Source: Sphingomonadales bacterium (lineage in GTDB: Bacteria; Pseudomonadota; Alphaproteobacteria; Sphingomonadales; Govanellaceae). From it: 64,000 bases of DNA. This document shows, in pieces, positions 9,670 to 18,322 of the stretch. Numbering within the stretch: the first letter of the stretch is position 1; the number at the start of each line of letters is the position of its first letter. The notes below the pieces were generated by a model. It was not told the DNA's origin. It did no database searches and saw only the letters and a program-made list of their open reading frames with translations. The stretch lies in assembly GCA_019455285.1 (NCBI GenBank), contig JACFMS010000002.1, positions 1 through 64,000 of the forward strand. The letters are read 5' to 3'. The translations under genes and the position numbers were made by a program.

Positions 9670-9693
9670 GATTATTCTGAGCTATACTTGTCG

Positions 9694-9797
9694 TCATTGC
9701 GAGCCCTGATCAAGGCGAAGCAATCCAGCAAGCAGCATAAGAAAAATGGTTATGGATTGCTTCGTCCCCCGGATCAAGTCTGGGGTTCTCGCAATGA
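9694..9797. repeat. Interspersed inverted-repeat element
   Basis: About 104 bp between hslO and trkH form an imperfect inverted repeat: the outer arms are TCATTGCGAG and CTCGCAATGA, and the inner arms CGAAGCAATCCA and TGGATTGCTTCG surround an AT-rich centre. The same arm words occur in dispersed non-coding repeats of many Proteobacteria. It probably folds into a long hairpin at the convergent ends of hslO and trkH. Recognition of the repeat class is from memory of its arm words. Confidence 0.6.
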
Positions 9798-9824
9798 CAA
9801 ATTTTGCCGACCACATAAATATTC

Positions 9825-11273
9825 TTACCCCCGCCAGAAACCAGGCGTGAACAGCACGAGTACGGTGAGAAGCTCCAGGCGTCCCACCAGCATCGCCAAA
9901 GAGAAAAGCCACTTGGTGCTGGCAGGCAGAGATTGGCAGTTACCAGCCGGACCGATGATATCGCCCAATCCAGGGCCAACATTTCCCATCGCTTGAGCAA
10001 CGCCGGAAGCCGCCGTAATGAGATCAACGCCGGTCGCCAGACAGGCAATCGTGAAGATCAAGAACACAACAACATAGAGAAAAAAGAAACTCGCCACGGA
10101 TCCCATGACTGTCGTTGGTACTGGCCGTCCGTTATAGCGGGCGGGAAGCACGCTGCTTGGCTGCAGGAGCTTGCGTGCCTGCGCATAAGCCATGGAAAAG
10201 AGAACGCGGAACCGAAACATCTTGATGGCGCCGGTGCTTGACCCCGAACATCCGCCAAGAAAGGTTGCAAAGAAAAACAGGCCGGCGGCGAACGCGCCCC
10301 AGGTCTGGTAATCTGTCGAGACGAAGCCGGTAGTGGTGACAACGGAAACGAGGTTAAACGAGGCGTATCGCAACGCAGTCAGCGGCGCATAGTCCTTGAA
10401 TAGGACCAGCCACAATGAAGCAATGCCGATAAGACCCGCCAGCACCATAAAAAATAATCGCACTTGGTCATCCTTGATCAAAGATAGGGGACGCCCGCGT
10501 ATGGCCTGGAAATAGAGCGTATAGGGTAGTGCTGACAATGCCATAAATAGTGTTGCCCAAAAATCCAGAAGCGGGCTGTTGAAATGACCAAAGGATGCGT
10601 CTGAAGTCGAGAACCCTCCCGTCGCTACTGTCGCGAACGCGTGCGCCACTGCTTCGAAAAATGTCATGCCAGAAGCGTCATACGCAATGATGCAAACGAT
10701 TGTTATACCCACATAGACCATAAGAATAATGCCGGCGAGCTGCGATACTCGTGGTACGATTTTTTCCGAGTTGTCCGAGGACTCCATTCTGAAGAGCTGA
10801 TAACCGGCGATTTGCAGCATGGGCAACACCGCGATTGCCATGGCGATGATGCCGACGCCGCCAAGCCAATTAAGAATCGCCCGCCACATCAGGATGCCCG
10901 GCGGCGCGGTATCAAGCCCCACCAGCACCGTGGCGCCGGTGGTGGTCAGTCCCGACATCGCCTCGAAGTAAGCTCCGGCGTAATCGACTTGAAGCGCGGA
11001 ATAAGCAAACGGCAACGCACCGAACGTCGGCAGAATGAGCCATGCCGACACGGTAAGAATAAAAGCCTGCCGGGTGGTCAAGCGATCATATGCGCCGCGG
11101 TTGGCGAAAATAAGCGCGCCGGCCACAAATAGCGAGGTTGCGGACGCCGCCATAAACACTTGCCAGTCAGGATTGGCGAAAGAATAATCAATGAGCGCCG
11201 GCACGGTCATACCGACGCCCAGCACCGCCAATATCAAGCCATTGATATAGAGTACTGGCCTGAGGTCGAGCAC
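9825..11273 (-). CDS. trkH: TrkH-family potassium uptake protein
   Basis: A 482-residue K+ translocating membrane subunit, polytopic throughout, with four repeated pore-like segments of the TrkH/KtrB family, for example AMSGLTTTGATVL, AFATVATGGFSTSD, SVVTTTGFVSTDYQTW and AMGNVGPGLGDIIGPAGN, which carry the selectivity-filter glycines. The start is a GTG (11271-11273) preceded by GGGGGG four bases upstream. Family members need the NAD-binding regulator TrkA, which is not in this window. The gene is convergent with hslO across the inverted-repeat element. Confidence 0.92.
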   Translation of the reverse strand: MLDLRPVLYINGLILAVLGVGMTVPALIDYSFANPDWQVFMAASATSLFVAGALIFANRGAYDRLTTRQAFILTVSAWLILPTFGALPFAYSALQVDYAGAYFEAMSGLTTTGATVLVGLDTAPPGILMWRAILNWLGGVGIIAMAIAVLPMLQIAGYQLFRMESSDNSEKIVPRVSQLAGIILMVYVGITIVCIIAYDASGMTFFEAVAHAFATVATGGFSTSDASFGHFNSPLLDFWATLFMALSALPYTLYFQAIRGRPLSLIKDDQVRLFFMVLAGLIGIASLWLVLFKDYAPLTALRYASFNLVSVVTTTGFVSTDYQTWGAFAAGLFFFATFLGGCSGSSTGAIKMFRFRVLFSMAYAQARKLLQPSSVLPARYNGRPVPTTVMGSVASFFFLYVVVFLIFTIACLATGVDLITAASGVAQAMGNVGPGLGDIIGPAGNCQSLPASTKWLFSLAMLVGRLELLTVLVLFTPGFWRG

Positions 11274-11296
11274 TCTACCCCCCTTTTTCTTCGCGC

Positions 11297-11905
11297 TCAG
11301 TCGCTCGTCCGGCTGCGCGGATTGCCGATCACGGCCAGAAACTCCCGCCGGGTTTTTTCGTCATGGCGAAATGCGCCGAGCATGGTGCTGGTGACCATGG
11401 TGACGCCGCGCTTATGGACGCCGCGGGTGGTCATGCATTGATGCGCCGCCTCAATCACCACCGCCACGCCTAAGGGACGCAGCACGTCGTGAATGGTATT
11501 GGCGATCTGCGCCGTCATCTTCTCCTGCACCTGCAAGCGCTTGGCGAAGGCTTCGACCACCCGGGCGAGCTTGGAAATACCGACCACGCGATCTTTTGGC
11601 AAATAGCCGACATGGGCATGACCGATGATCGGCGCCATGTGGTGCTCGCAAAACGATTCAAAGGCGATGTCGCGCAGCACCACCATCTCGTCATAGCCCT
11701 CAACCTCCTCGAACGTGCGTTCGAGGTAGGCCACCGGGTCTTGCCCGTAGCCAGCGAAATATTCCTCAAAGGCGCTGGCCACCCGGCGCGGCGTATCCTT
11801 CAGACCTTCCCGCGTCGGATCGTCGCCGGCCCATTTAAGAAGCGTGCGCACCGCCGCTTCCGCCTCGCGGCGGGAGGGACGGCCGGCGTTGCTGTCTGCC
11901 GCCAT
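11297..11905 (-). CDS. folE: GTP cyclohydrolase I
   Basis: A 202-residue type IA GTP cyclohydrolase that converts GTP to 7,8-dihydroneopterin triphosphate, the first step to folate (and to queuosine precursors). Zinc ligands are visible: the Cys and His of [21 protein letters not shown] and the later Cys of [18 protein letters not shown]-type substrate contacts ([12 protein letters not shown]) are also present. It begins one base after the apaG stop, so the two are co-transcribed in the order apaG-folE. Confidence 0.96.
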   Translation of the reverse strand: MAADSNAGRPSRREAEAAVRTLLKWAGDDPTREGLKDTPRRVASAFEEYFAGYGQDPVAYLERTFEEVEGYDEMVVLRDIAFESFCEHHMAPIIGHAHVGYLPKDRVVGISKLARVVEAFAKRLQVQEKMTAQIANTIHDVLRPLGVAVVIEAAHQCMTTRGVHKRGVTMVTSTMLGAFRHDEKTRREFLAVIGNPRSRTSD

Positions 11906-11906
11906 G

Positions 11907-12299
11907 TTAATTCACCGACCGCTTTTCATAAGGGCTATCGAGAGAAAAGGCCGGGATCGCCACTTCGAACACGTCGCCCGCGCCGGTGGTCATCAAAAAA
12001 CTGCCAACCATGACCCCCGACGGCGTCGCCAGGGGCGCGCCGCTGGTATATTCGAAGGCTTCGCCCGGTTGCAGCACCGGCTGTTCGCCGACCACGCCCT
12101 CGCCGCGCACCTCCTGCACCCGGCCCAGGGCATCGGTGATTTGCCAATAGCGGCTTTTCAAGCGCACCGTCTCGCCGCCCTGGTTTTCGATCATCACCCG
12201 ATAAGCCCACATATAGCGCGCCTCGGCGGGTTCGGAGCGCTCTTCCATGTAGCGGGGCTCCACCGTCACCTGGATATTGCGCGTGGTCGCCCTGTACAT
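11907..12299 (-). CDS. apaG: ApaG protein
   Basis: A 130-residue ApaG with an Fn3-like beta-sandwich, recognised from [64 protein letters not shown] and [20 protein letters not shown] (written here as four separated stretches). The start is ATG 12297-12299 (MYRAT...); an in-frame TTG two codons earlier is less likely. The family is linked to cobalt/magnesium efflux and to nucleotide-tetraphosphate phenotypes, but its molecular role is unsettled. It sits one base upstream of folE. Confidence 0.93.
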   Translation of the reverse strand: MYRATTRNIQVTVEPRYMEERSEPAEARYMWAYRVMIENQGGETVRLKSRYWQITDALGRVQEVRGEGVVGEQPVLQPGEAFEYTSGAPLATPSGVMVGSFLMTTGAGDVFEVAIPAFSLDSPYEKRSVN

Positions 12300-12382
12300 C
12301 GCCAAGCCCTACTGTTCACCGCCAGAACCCTGAACCTTGAATATTCTTGCGCCGCGGCAAGGGCTTGTAAAGGCCCGTGCCG

Positions 12383-13606
12383 TCAGCCGCCAAGCCCCAC
12401 CTTGGCCAAGGCTTGGCCGAGGTCTTCGATCAGGTCGTCCGGGTGCTCCAGCCCCACGGAGAGGCGCAGCATGCCCTCGCCAATGCCGAGCTCAGCCCGC
12501 GCCGCCGCCGTCAGTCCCTGGTGGGTGGTGCTGGCGGGATGGGTCATCAGGCTTTTGGCGTCGCCGATGTTGTTGGAAATGTCGACCATCTGCAAGGCGT
12601 TCAATAGCGCGAACGCCTGCGCCCGCCCTTCCGGCACATGAAACACCAGGATGCTGCCGCCGACGCCGCCCATCTGGCGCATGGCGAGATCGTGCTGCGG
12701 GTGGTCCTTGCGCCCTGGGTACATGACCTTTTGCAGTTTGGGCTGGGCGGCCAGGAAATCCGCCGCCCGGGCGGCGTTGGCGCACATCCGCTCGACCCGT
12801 AGATCGAGGGTTTCCATGCCTTTGAGCAGCACCCAGGCGTTAAACGGGCTTTGCGTCGGCCCGGTGTTGCGCAAATAGGGCAGCAGGGGGTCAGCAAGAA
12901 ACGCATTGGAGCACAGGATGGCGCCGCCCAGGCACCGCCCCTGGCCGTCGATGTGCTTGGTGGTGGAATAGACGACGATATCCGCCCCCATCTCCAGCGG
13001 CCGCTGCAACAGGGGCGTGGCGAACACGTTGTCCACCACCACCCGCGCGCCGGCCGCCTTGGCGATGCGGCAGACGGCGGCGATATCGACGATGTCGAGG
13101 GTGGGATTGGCGGGGGATTCCAAGAAAAACACCTTGGTGTTGGGCTTGACCGCCCGCGCCCAGGCGTCCAAGTCGCGGCCGTCCACCAGGGTGGTTTCCA
13201 CGCCGTAACGAGGCAGCAGGTTGTCAATGATCCAGCGGCACGAGCCGAACAGCGCCTTGCCGCTGACCACGTGGTCGCCGGTCCGCACCTGGCACAAAAT
13301 CGCCGCCGCCACCGCCGCCATGCCGCTGGCGGTGGCGCGGCAGGTTTCCGCCCCTTCGATCATCGCCAGACGCTCCTCCAGCATGGCGTTGGAGGGGTTG
13401 CGGAGCCGCGAATAGGTATAGCCGTCCTGGACGCCGGCGAAGCGGTCAGCGGCGTCCTCGGCCGCCTCATAGGCATAGCCCGAGGTCATGAAGATGGCCT
13501 CGCTGGTCTCGCCCAGCTCGCTGCGCCAGGTGCCGGCGCGCAGGAGTTTGGTGGGTAGCCGCCAATTCTTGGTGATAGAGCGATTAAAGCCGGTCTTATG
13601 TTTCAT
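12383..13606 (-). CDS. metZ: O-succinylhomoserine sulfhydrylase
   Basis: A 407-residue PLP enzyme of the Cys/Met metabolism family. Seen are the N-terminal TSGYAYEAAEDAADRF and YSRLRNPSNAMLE, the glycine-rich GMAAVAAAILCQ, VVDNVFATPLLQRP and the PLP lysine in STTKHIDGQGRCLGG. This combination and length match MetZ, which makes homocysteine from O-succinylhomoserine and sulfide in many Alphaproteobacteria. Cystathionine gamma-synthase is a close relative and cannot be fully excluded. The gene lies 76 bp upstream of apaG on the same strand. Confidence 0.9.
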   Translation of the reverse strand: MKHKTGFNRSITKNWRLPTKLLRAGTWRSELGETSEAIFMTSGYAYEAAEDAADRFAGVQDGYTYSRLRNPSNAMLEERLAMIEGAETCRATASGMAAVAAAILCQVRTGDHVVSGKALFGSCRWIIDNLLPRYGVETTLVDGRDLDAWARAVKPNTKVFFLESPANPTLDIVDIAAVCRIAKAAGARVVVDNVFATPLLQRPLEMGADIVVYSTTKHIDGQGRCLGGAILCSNAFLADPLLPYLRNTGPTQSPFNAWVLLKGMETLDLRVERMCANAARAADFLAAQPKLQKVMYPGRKDHPQHDLAMRQMGGVGGSILVFHVPEGRAQAFALLNALQMVDISNNIGDAKSLMTHPASTTHQGLTAAARAELGIGEGMLRLSVGLEHPDDLIEDLGQALAKVGLGG

Positions 13607-13669
13607 GGTGGGGTCCTATCGGTCGGATGGCGTGCGACCTCTTTAGGCAGGGAACCGGGAAAGGTCAAG

Positions 13670-14632
13670 CTAACGGGAACAGGAGGCGCCGCCGAGCACG
13701 CAAAAGCGGGCGCAGTGCGGGTGATTGAGGGCGACCGGCCGGGCCGCCGCGGCCAAGGTCGGCCCCAATTCGAATTGCGGGTCATAGGGCAACAGCGTGC
13801 AGGCGACCACTGCCGGCGACGCGGCTCCCCTGCGCTTGATCACCATGCGGCTGGAGGCGCACATCATGTCCTCTGGCCGGACGCCCAGGATGCCCCAGCA
13901 GGCGGTAGTGATTTCCGGCACGTCGCGACTGGCGTCCATTTCCGGGAACAGCACCAGGGCGGCCGGATCGTTGGCATCGATGGCCAGCCCCAGCTCGGCG
14001 AACAGCCGGGCATAGGCGGCGCGCAGCTCCGCTTGCGGCTCGCCGAACACGGTGCGGCCCGCGACGTGGACGGTAAAGCCATGGGCGATAAGCCAACGCA
14101 CGCCCTTAATCATCGGCGTCCAGGAGCCGGGACCGCGCAGCCTCTCATGACGTTCGGGTTCGGGATGGTCGATGGAGACGCGCACGGTCAACCGCCCGGC
14201 ATGGGCGCGGTGCAGCGCCAACAGCCGCTCCTGGAAGCGCAGCATCGGCCGCAGGGCGTTGGTCAGCACCAGTACCCGAAAGCCCCGCCCCAAGGCCTCG
14301 CCCATGATGTCAAATATGTCGGGGTTCATGAACGGCTCGCCGCCGGTCAGGCCGATGTCCTCAACCGGCAGATGGTCGCGGGCGATCTCCTCGAAAAAGG
14401 CACGCGCCTCGGTCGCCGTGAGGTAGGCCAGGCGGTCGTTTTTGGGGCTGGACTCGATATAGCAGCCGGCGCATTCCAGGTTGCACAGCGTGCCGGTGTT
14501 GAACCACAGGATTTTCAGGCCCTGGAAGGCCACCTCGGCGCGCGCCTCGCCCGTGGCGGTAACGCGGGGATCGCGGAACTTCGCCGGGTCGAGGGGCGGC
14601 GCGGCAGGCGTGAGGGGGAGGGCGATGGTCAT
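13670..14632 (-). CDS. Radical SAM protein, function unassigned
   Basis: A 320-residue radical SAM enzyme. The [4Fe-4S]/SAM motif is CNLECAGC (Cx3Cx2C) near residue 50, followed by LTGGEPFMNPDIFDIM (GGE motif) and RVSIDHPEP. The C-terminus has extra cysteines (HCARFCVLGGASCSR) that could hold an auxiliary cluster, as in the SPASM-like group. The start used is ATG 14630-14632 (MTIALPLTP); an in-frame TTG 12 codons earlier is the alternative, and neither has a strong ribosome site. It stands alone beside the CRISPR locus, with no partner peptide or transporter. Substrate unknown. Confidence 0.82.
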   Translation of the reverse strand: MTIALPLTPAAPPLDPAKFRDPRVTATGEARAEVAFQGLKILWFNTGTLCNLECAGCYIESSPKNDRLAYLTATEARAFFEEIARDHLPVEDIGLTGGEPFMNPDIFDIMGEALGRGFRVLVLTNALRPMLRFQERLLALHRAHAGRLTVRVSIDHPEPERHERLRGPGSWTPMIKGVRWLIAHGFTVHVAGRTVFGEPQAELRAAYARLFAELGLAIDANDPAALVLFPEMDASRDVPEITTACWGILGVRPEDMMCASSRMVIKRRGAASPAVVACTLLPYDPQFELGPTLAAAARPVALNHPHCARFCVLGGASCSR

Positions 14633-14695
14633 GGGGATAAGTGTCGCCGAAGCGCGCAAGCCTGGCAATCGGGGAGTGTAGGACGGCTTACCCTT

Positions 14696-14733
14696 AAAAA
14701 GAGATTTCCCGCCGTCAGTTTCCTGACGACGGG
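14696..14733 (-). terminator. Intrinsic terminator of the tracrRNA
   Basis: On the minus strand an 11-bp stem (CCCGTCGTCAG / CTGACGGCGGG, one G-U pair) with a GAAA loop is followed by AAATCTCTTTTT. The T-tract lies only on the minus-strand side, which fixes the direction. This is the 3' end expected for a type II tracrRNA. Confidence 0.75.
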
Positions 14734-14790
14734 ATCACTCTTCTTCATGGAAAACCATGTTACCGTGGTTTCCCTTCAGACTTCCCGAAG
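14697..14790 (-). ncRNA. tracrRNA of the type II-C CRISPR system
   Basis: Minus-strand RNA encoded divergently from cas9. The anti-repeat (14762-14786) pairs with the first 25 nt of the minus-strand CRISPR repeat at 23 of 25 positions (one G-U), with two internal mismatches. It is followed by a nexus-like hairpin CATGG-TTTT-CCATG (14746-14759) and the terminator stem (14708-14733). This is the canonical order anti-repeat, nexus, terminator. A possible promoter upstream on the minus strand has TTGACC and a TCTATAT box about 18 bp apart, which would start transcription near 14790. The 5' end is approximate; the rest is read directly from the sequence. Confidence 0.85.
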
Positions 14791-14832
14791 ATATAGAAGC
14801 AGATTGACAAGGCCCGGTCAAGTACCGGATGC

Positions 14833-14854
14833 TCGCCATAAGGGAATATGGCGA
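14833..14854 (+). promoter_or_regulatory. Hairpin over the cas9 start region
   Basis: A perfect 8-bp stem, TCGCCATA / TATGGCGA, with an AGGGAA loop ends at the base before the first candidate cas9 start (ATG 14855). The loop holds a Shine-Dalgarno-like AAGGGA. A smaller hairpin, CCGGT-CAAGT-ACCGG, lies just upstream. These structures could tune cas9 translation; this is inference from position. Confidence 0.35.
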
Positions 14855-14866
14855 ATGGGGGTAGAG

Positions 14867-17800
14867 ATGGATAAATTAACTCAGCTGCATCCCAACTATG
14901 TCATGGGTATGGATGTCGGCACCAGCTCCGTTGGGTGGGGTTTTCTTGATATCAAAAATAAGCATATTCTGCAAATCGATCAACGCGCACATCAACCACT
15001 TTCATCAAGTCTCGATACCATGTCCAAAGATTTTACAGCCGCAGGTGTTTGGCTTTTTGATCCAATTGAGTCTAAAGAAAGTAATAAATGGGTATCAAAA
15101 TCCAGGAACCGCGGTGAATATAAAAGGACGCGGAGAACATTGCGGCGACAGAAAAAAAGATTACAACAAATACGGCAACTTTTTTACCAGGCCAACATTA
15201 TCCCGACCGACGACCATGAAATACTTTTCCATAATGGCAAGAGGAAGGCTGAAGCAATATTTCATCTGCCTGTGAATATTTGTCCGTACGAGCTACGCCG
15301 AGATGCATTAATTAGGAAACTAAACGGATATGAGCTATTCCGCGCTTTATATCATATAGCGGTTCACCGAGGATATGAACCTAATTCAAAATCCGGTGAT
15401 AATTCTGACTTAAGACTTAACGATCCAGAAAAGAAACCTAAGAAAAGAAAAAAAGAAGATTCGCACGCAAGAGAAAATAATTTTGAAAGTGCAATAGCAA
15501 GGATGGATGCTCTCCTATCAGGTGACAGAATGACTGTAGGGGAGGCTATGTTAGAAGGCATTCGAAATGATAAGTTAGGTGTAAATCAGAAAAGAAACCG
15601 CGATCACCAATATATCGCAATCATCCGGCGACGTCATCTTATAAAGGAGGTCAAACGGATATTTGATGAACAACGTAATTTCGGCTCTCTCATTGCCACA
15701 GAAAAATTACAAGAAGAGTTCGGAAAACTTGCCTGGAATGTTGCGCAAGGACAAAACGGAGAAGAAAAAGTCGGCGCATGTCCATTTTTATCGGATTCTG
15801 ATGGAAATACCATCAAGCGAGCGCCTAAGTTCTCTCCTACCTATGAAAAATATAGATTTCTACAAAAATTAACGAACATCCGTTTCCTAAATCGGGAAAA
15901 ACTTACTTCAGCCGAAATAGAAAAAATTATGGAAGCGTTTGGATATGCGGAATCTTACAGCTGGCTAGATTTAAGAAAAGTATTGCAGCTACCTACAGAA
16001 ATTAAATTCAAGAATTCCCCAAAGGACGAAAATAAAGACATTGTAGCAGCTCGCGGTTCTGCCGCCCGTGGCACTTACACTCTATGGCAACTTTTGCCAA
16101 ATCGCAAACCTGATGACCCAATTTATGACGATATTGCACGCAAATTATCCTTTTTCGGAGATATTCGTTCAATTATTTCAGAATTGCAAAAATTAGGATT
16201 ATCTCCAGAAGAAATGACAACTATTGAGCAGTCGGCACGAAAAGGCGACTTGCGCTTTTTTCGCGGCGCAGGCGGTATTTCCCTTATAGCTGCACGGATG
16301 TTAAGCGAAAAAATGCTCGAAGGAAAGGACTACGTTCAAGCGTGCAAGGAACATGGCTGGAATCACGAAATGCCTATGCAGCTGCCCTTCGAACAATTAA
16401 ATAACAGCCATGAGTTACGATGTGAGGGAATACAGAAGACCCGTAAAAAAATAATAGAGATAATTAATCACCCAAAATATCCCGCTGTTACATCTCCTGG
16501 GGCTCGTAAAGCCGTAACCGAGGCAATAAAGCAGTTCGCAGCTATAGTGCATGGCCTGGGTTTTCTGCCTAGTAGGCTGCATATAGAATTGTCGAGAGAT
16601 ATCGGGCAGTCCATCGAGAAAAAAAATGAAGAAATGCTCCGGATTGCTAAGGCGACAGCAAGAAATAAGAAATTAGCAGAAAAATATGAGAAGGATTGTG
16701 GCCGCAAACCCCGAGATGGAACTGATGACCTGCTGCGCTACAGATTATGGCGTGAACAACAAGGATGGTGCCCCTATACAAAGGGGTTAACTGGTGGCGG
16801 TTATATTAATCTCGATGATCTGGCGAATGATTTTGAAGGATTACGCTATCAAATTGATCATATATTGCCATGGAGCTGGTCAAAAGATGACTCTCTAAAT
16901 AACCTGGTATTGTGTTATGCGGAGCGCAATCAGGAAAAAGCAGCTCGAGTGCCTTGGGAATACTTCATGGACAAAGCACCCAACCAATGGGAACGTTTCA
17001 AGGCGCATGTAGAGTTGCTCCCCAGCTTGAGTAAAGGAAAGGAATCCGACCCACTAGATGGTATGGGTGGTTATAAAAAGCGTAACTTGCTTGTGGAAGG
17101 GGAGACCAAGTTACAAGAACTCAAAGAGCGTATTCCAAAGTCACATGAAAATGACACGAGATATGCAACCAAGGTTCTACTGCAGGCGCTGGAATGTTTC
17201 TATCCAATTGAAACTTATGTTAATAAAAATGGGAAAGTTTGTAGAGTTCAACACGTTTTCGCCAGACCAGGGCCACTCATTGCAAAACTCCGCCACGCCT
17301 GGGGACTTGATCACTTAAAATACGGAGCCGATGGTAAGAGAAATTCTAATTCTCAGCATCATGCCATCGATGCGCTGATTGTTGCTGCGGTTACAAATGG
17401 GCAACTGAATGAACTGACCATTGAGTGCCAGAAAATAGAAAAATCTGGCGGTCGGGGGAAACGTGGCCTTGGCAAAGTATATCAGCCATGGCCTGAGTTT
17501 TCGAAACAAGTTCAGGAAGCCTACCAAAACATATTTGTGGCCCGCAGTGAACGGCGGAGAGCACGTGGCAAAGGTCATGATGCAACCATTAACCAAATTG
17601 CTAATAAGGACGGGAAAAAGCTAATTTACAAACGCACACCAATCAAAGACCTTGGGATGGATAAAAACAAATTTAATGTTGATAAAGCATTAAAACAATT
17701 AGACGAGATAAAAGAGAAAGAACGCAGTACGGCTATTTATGAAGCCATAAAAAAATGGATCATAGATGGCAGGCCGCAGGACAAGCTGCCCAAGTCCCCC

Positions 17801-18322
17801 AAGGGCGATGTCATTCGCAAAGTGCGCCTGCTGACCAACAAAAAACTGGATGTGCCGGTGCGTGGCGGCGCGGCGGATCGCGGCGAAATGGTGCGGGTGG
17901 ATATTTTCGCCAAGCCCAATAAACGCGGCAAGGATGAATTTTATGCGGTGCCGATTTATCGCCATGAAGTGGCGGACCGCGCCAATAACCCCACACCGCC
18001 CAATATCGCCATCCCATCCGGCAAACCCATCGATTCCAGCTATCGGTTTTGCTTCAGCGTTTATTCGTTCAGCTATCTGGAAATTATCAGGTCCACTGGC
18101 GAAGTCATTGAAGGGTATTACCGAGGTTTCGACCGTGACGGTGGGAAAATTGCCATATCGCTTCATAATATGCCGGATCAACTAATCCGAAGTATCGGGA
18201 TTAAGAAATTATCAACCATAAGGAAGTTTACTGTGGATCGCTTCGGCAATCGTTTTGAGGTCAAGCAGGAAACGCGCACATGGCATGGCGCGGCGTGCAC
18301 ATCGCCAAACCCGCCCGACTGA
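14867..18322 (+). CDS. cas9: Cas9 endonuclease, type II-C
   Basis: An RNA-guided DNA nuclease of about 1,151 aa, the compact II-C size. All catalytic parts are present: RuvC-I Asp16 in MGMDVGTSSVGWGF, an Arg-rich bridge helix (RTRRTLRRQKKRLQQIR), RuvC-II Glu574 in HIELSRD, HNH His665 in QIDHILPWSWS with Asn in SLNNLVL, and RuvC-III His832/Asp835 in QHHAIDAL. I use ATG 14867 with GGGGG five bases upstream; ATG 14855 is a close alternative, and the long open extension further upstream is antisense to the radical SAM gene. Base composition is patchy: AT-rich to about 17,765, GC-rich to about 18,085, AT-richer to about 18,235, then GC-rich. The changes fall in the C-terminal PAM-interacting region, suggesting recombination. 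The 3' end overlaps cas1 by 43 bases. Confidence 0.97.
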   Translation: MDKLTQLHPNYVMGMDVGTSSVGWGFLDIKNKHILQIDQRAHQPLSSSLDTMSKDFTAAGVWLFDPIESKESNKWVSKSRNRGEYKRTRRTLRRQKKRLQQIRQLFYQANIIPTDDHEILFHNGKRKAEAIFHLPVNICPYELRRDALIRKLNGYELFRALYHIAVHRGYEPNSKSGDNSDLRLNDPEKKPKKRKKEDSHARENNFESAIARMDALLSGDRMTVGEAMLEGIRNDKLGVNQKRNRDHQYIAIIRRRHLIKEVKRIFDEQRNFGSLIATEKLQEEFGKLAWNVAQGQNGEEKVGACPFLSDSDGNTIKRAPKFSPTYEKYRFLQKLTNIRFLNREKLTSAEIEKIMEAFGYAESYSWLDLRKVLQLPTEIKFKNSPKDENKDIVAARGSAARGTYTLWQLLPNRKPDDPIYDDIARKLSFFGDIRSIISELQKLGLSPEEMTTIEQSARKGDLRFFRGAGGISLIAARMLSEKMLEGKDYVQACKEHGWNHEMPMQLPFEQLNNSHELRCEGIQKTRKKIIEIINHPKYPAVTSPGARKAVTEAIKQFAAIVHGLGFLPSRLHIELSRDIGQSIEKKNEEMLRIAKATARNKKLAEKYEKDCGRKPRDGTDDLLRYRLWREQQGWCPYTKGLTGGGYINLDDLANDFEGLRYQIDHILPWSWSKDDSLNNLVLCYAERNQEKAARVPWEYFMDKAPNQWERFKAHVELLPSLSKGKESDPLDGMGGYKKRNLLVEGETKLQELKERIPKSHENDTRYATKVLLQALECFYPIETYVNKNGKVCRVQHVFARPGPLIAKLRHAWGLDHLKYGADGKRNSNSQHHAIDALIVAAVTNGQLNELTIECQKIEKSGGRGKRGLGKVYQPWPEFSKQVQEAYQNIFVARSERRRARGKGHDATINQIANKDGKKLIYKRTPIKDLGMDKNKFNVDKALKQLDEIKEKERSTAIYEAIKKWIIDGRPQDKLPKSPKGDVIRKVRLLTNKKLDVPVRGGAADRGEMVRVDIFAKPNKRGKDEFYAVPIYRHEVADRANNPTPPNIAIPSGKPIDSSYRFCFSVYSFSYLEIIRSTGEVIEGYYRGFDRDGGKIAISLHNMPDQLIRSIGIKKLSTIRKFTVDRFGNRFEVKQETRTWHGAACTSPNPPD

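Noticed and set aside
13598-14854. Open frame running about 420 codons upstream of cas9
   Set aside because: It is antisense to the radical SAM gene and crosses the tracrRNA; Cas9 homology begins only at about 14,867-14,905.
14800-14860. tracrRNA on the plus strand using the hairpins before cas9
   Set aside because: Pairing with a minus-strand crRNA and the T-tract both point to the minus strand; the plus-strand hairpins have no terminator.
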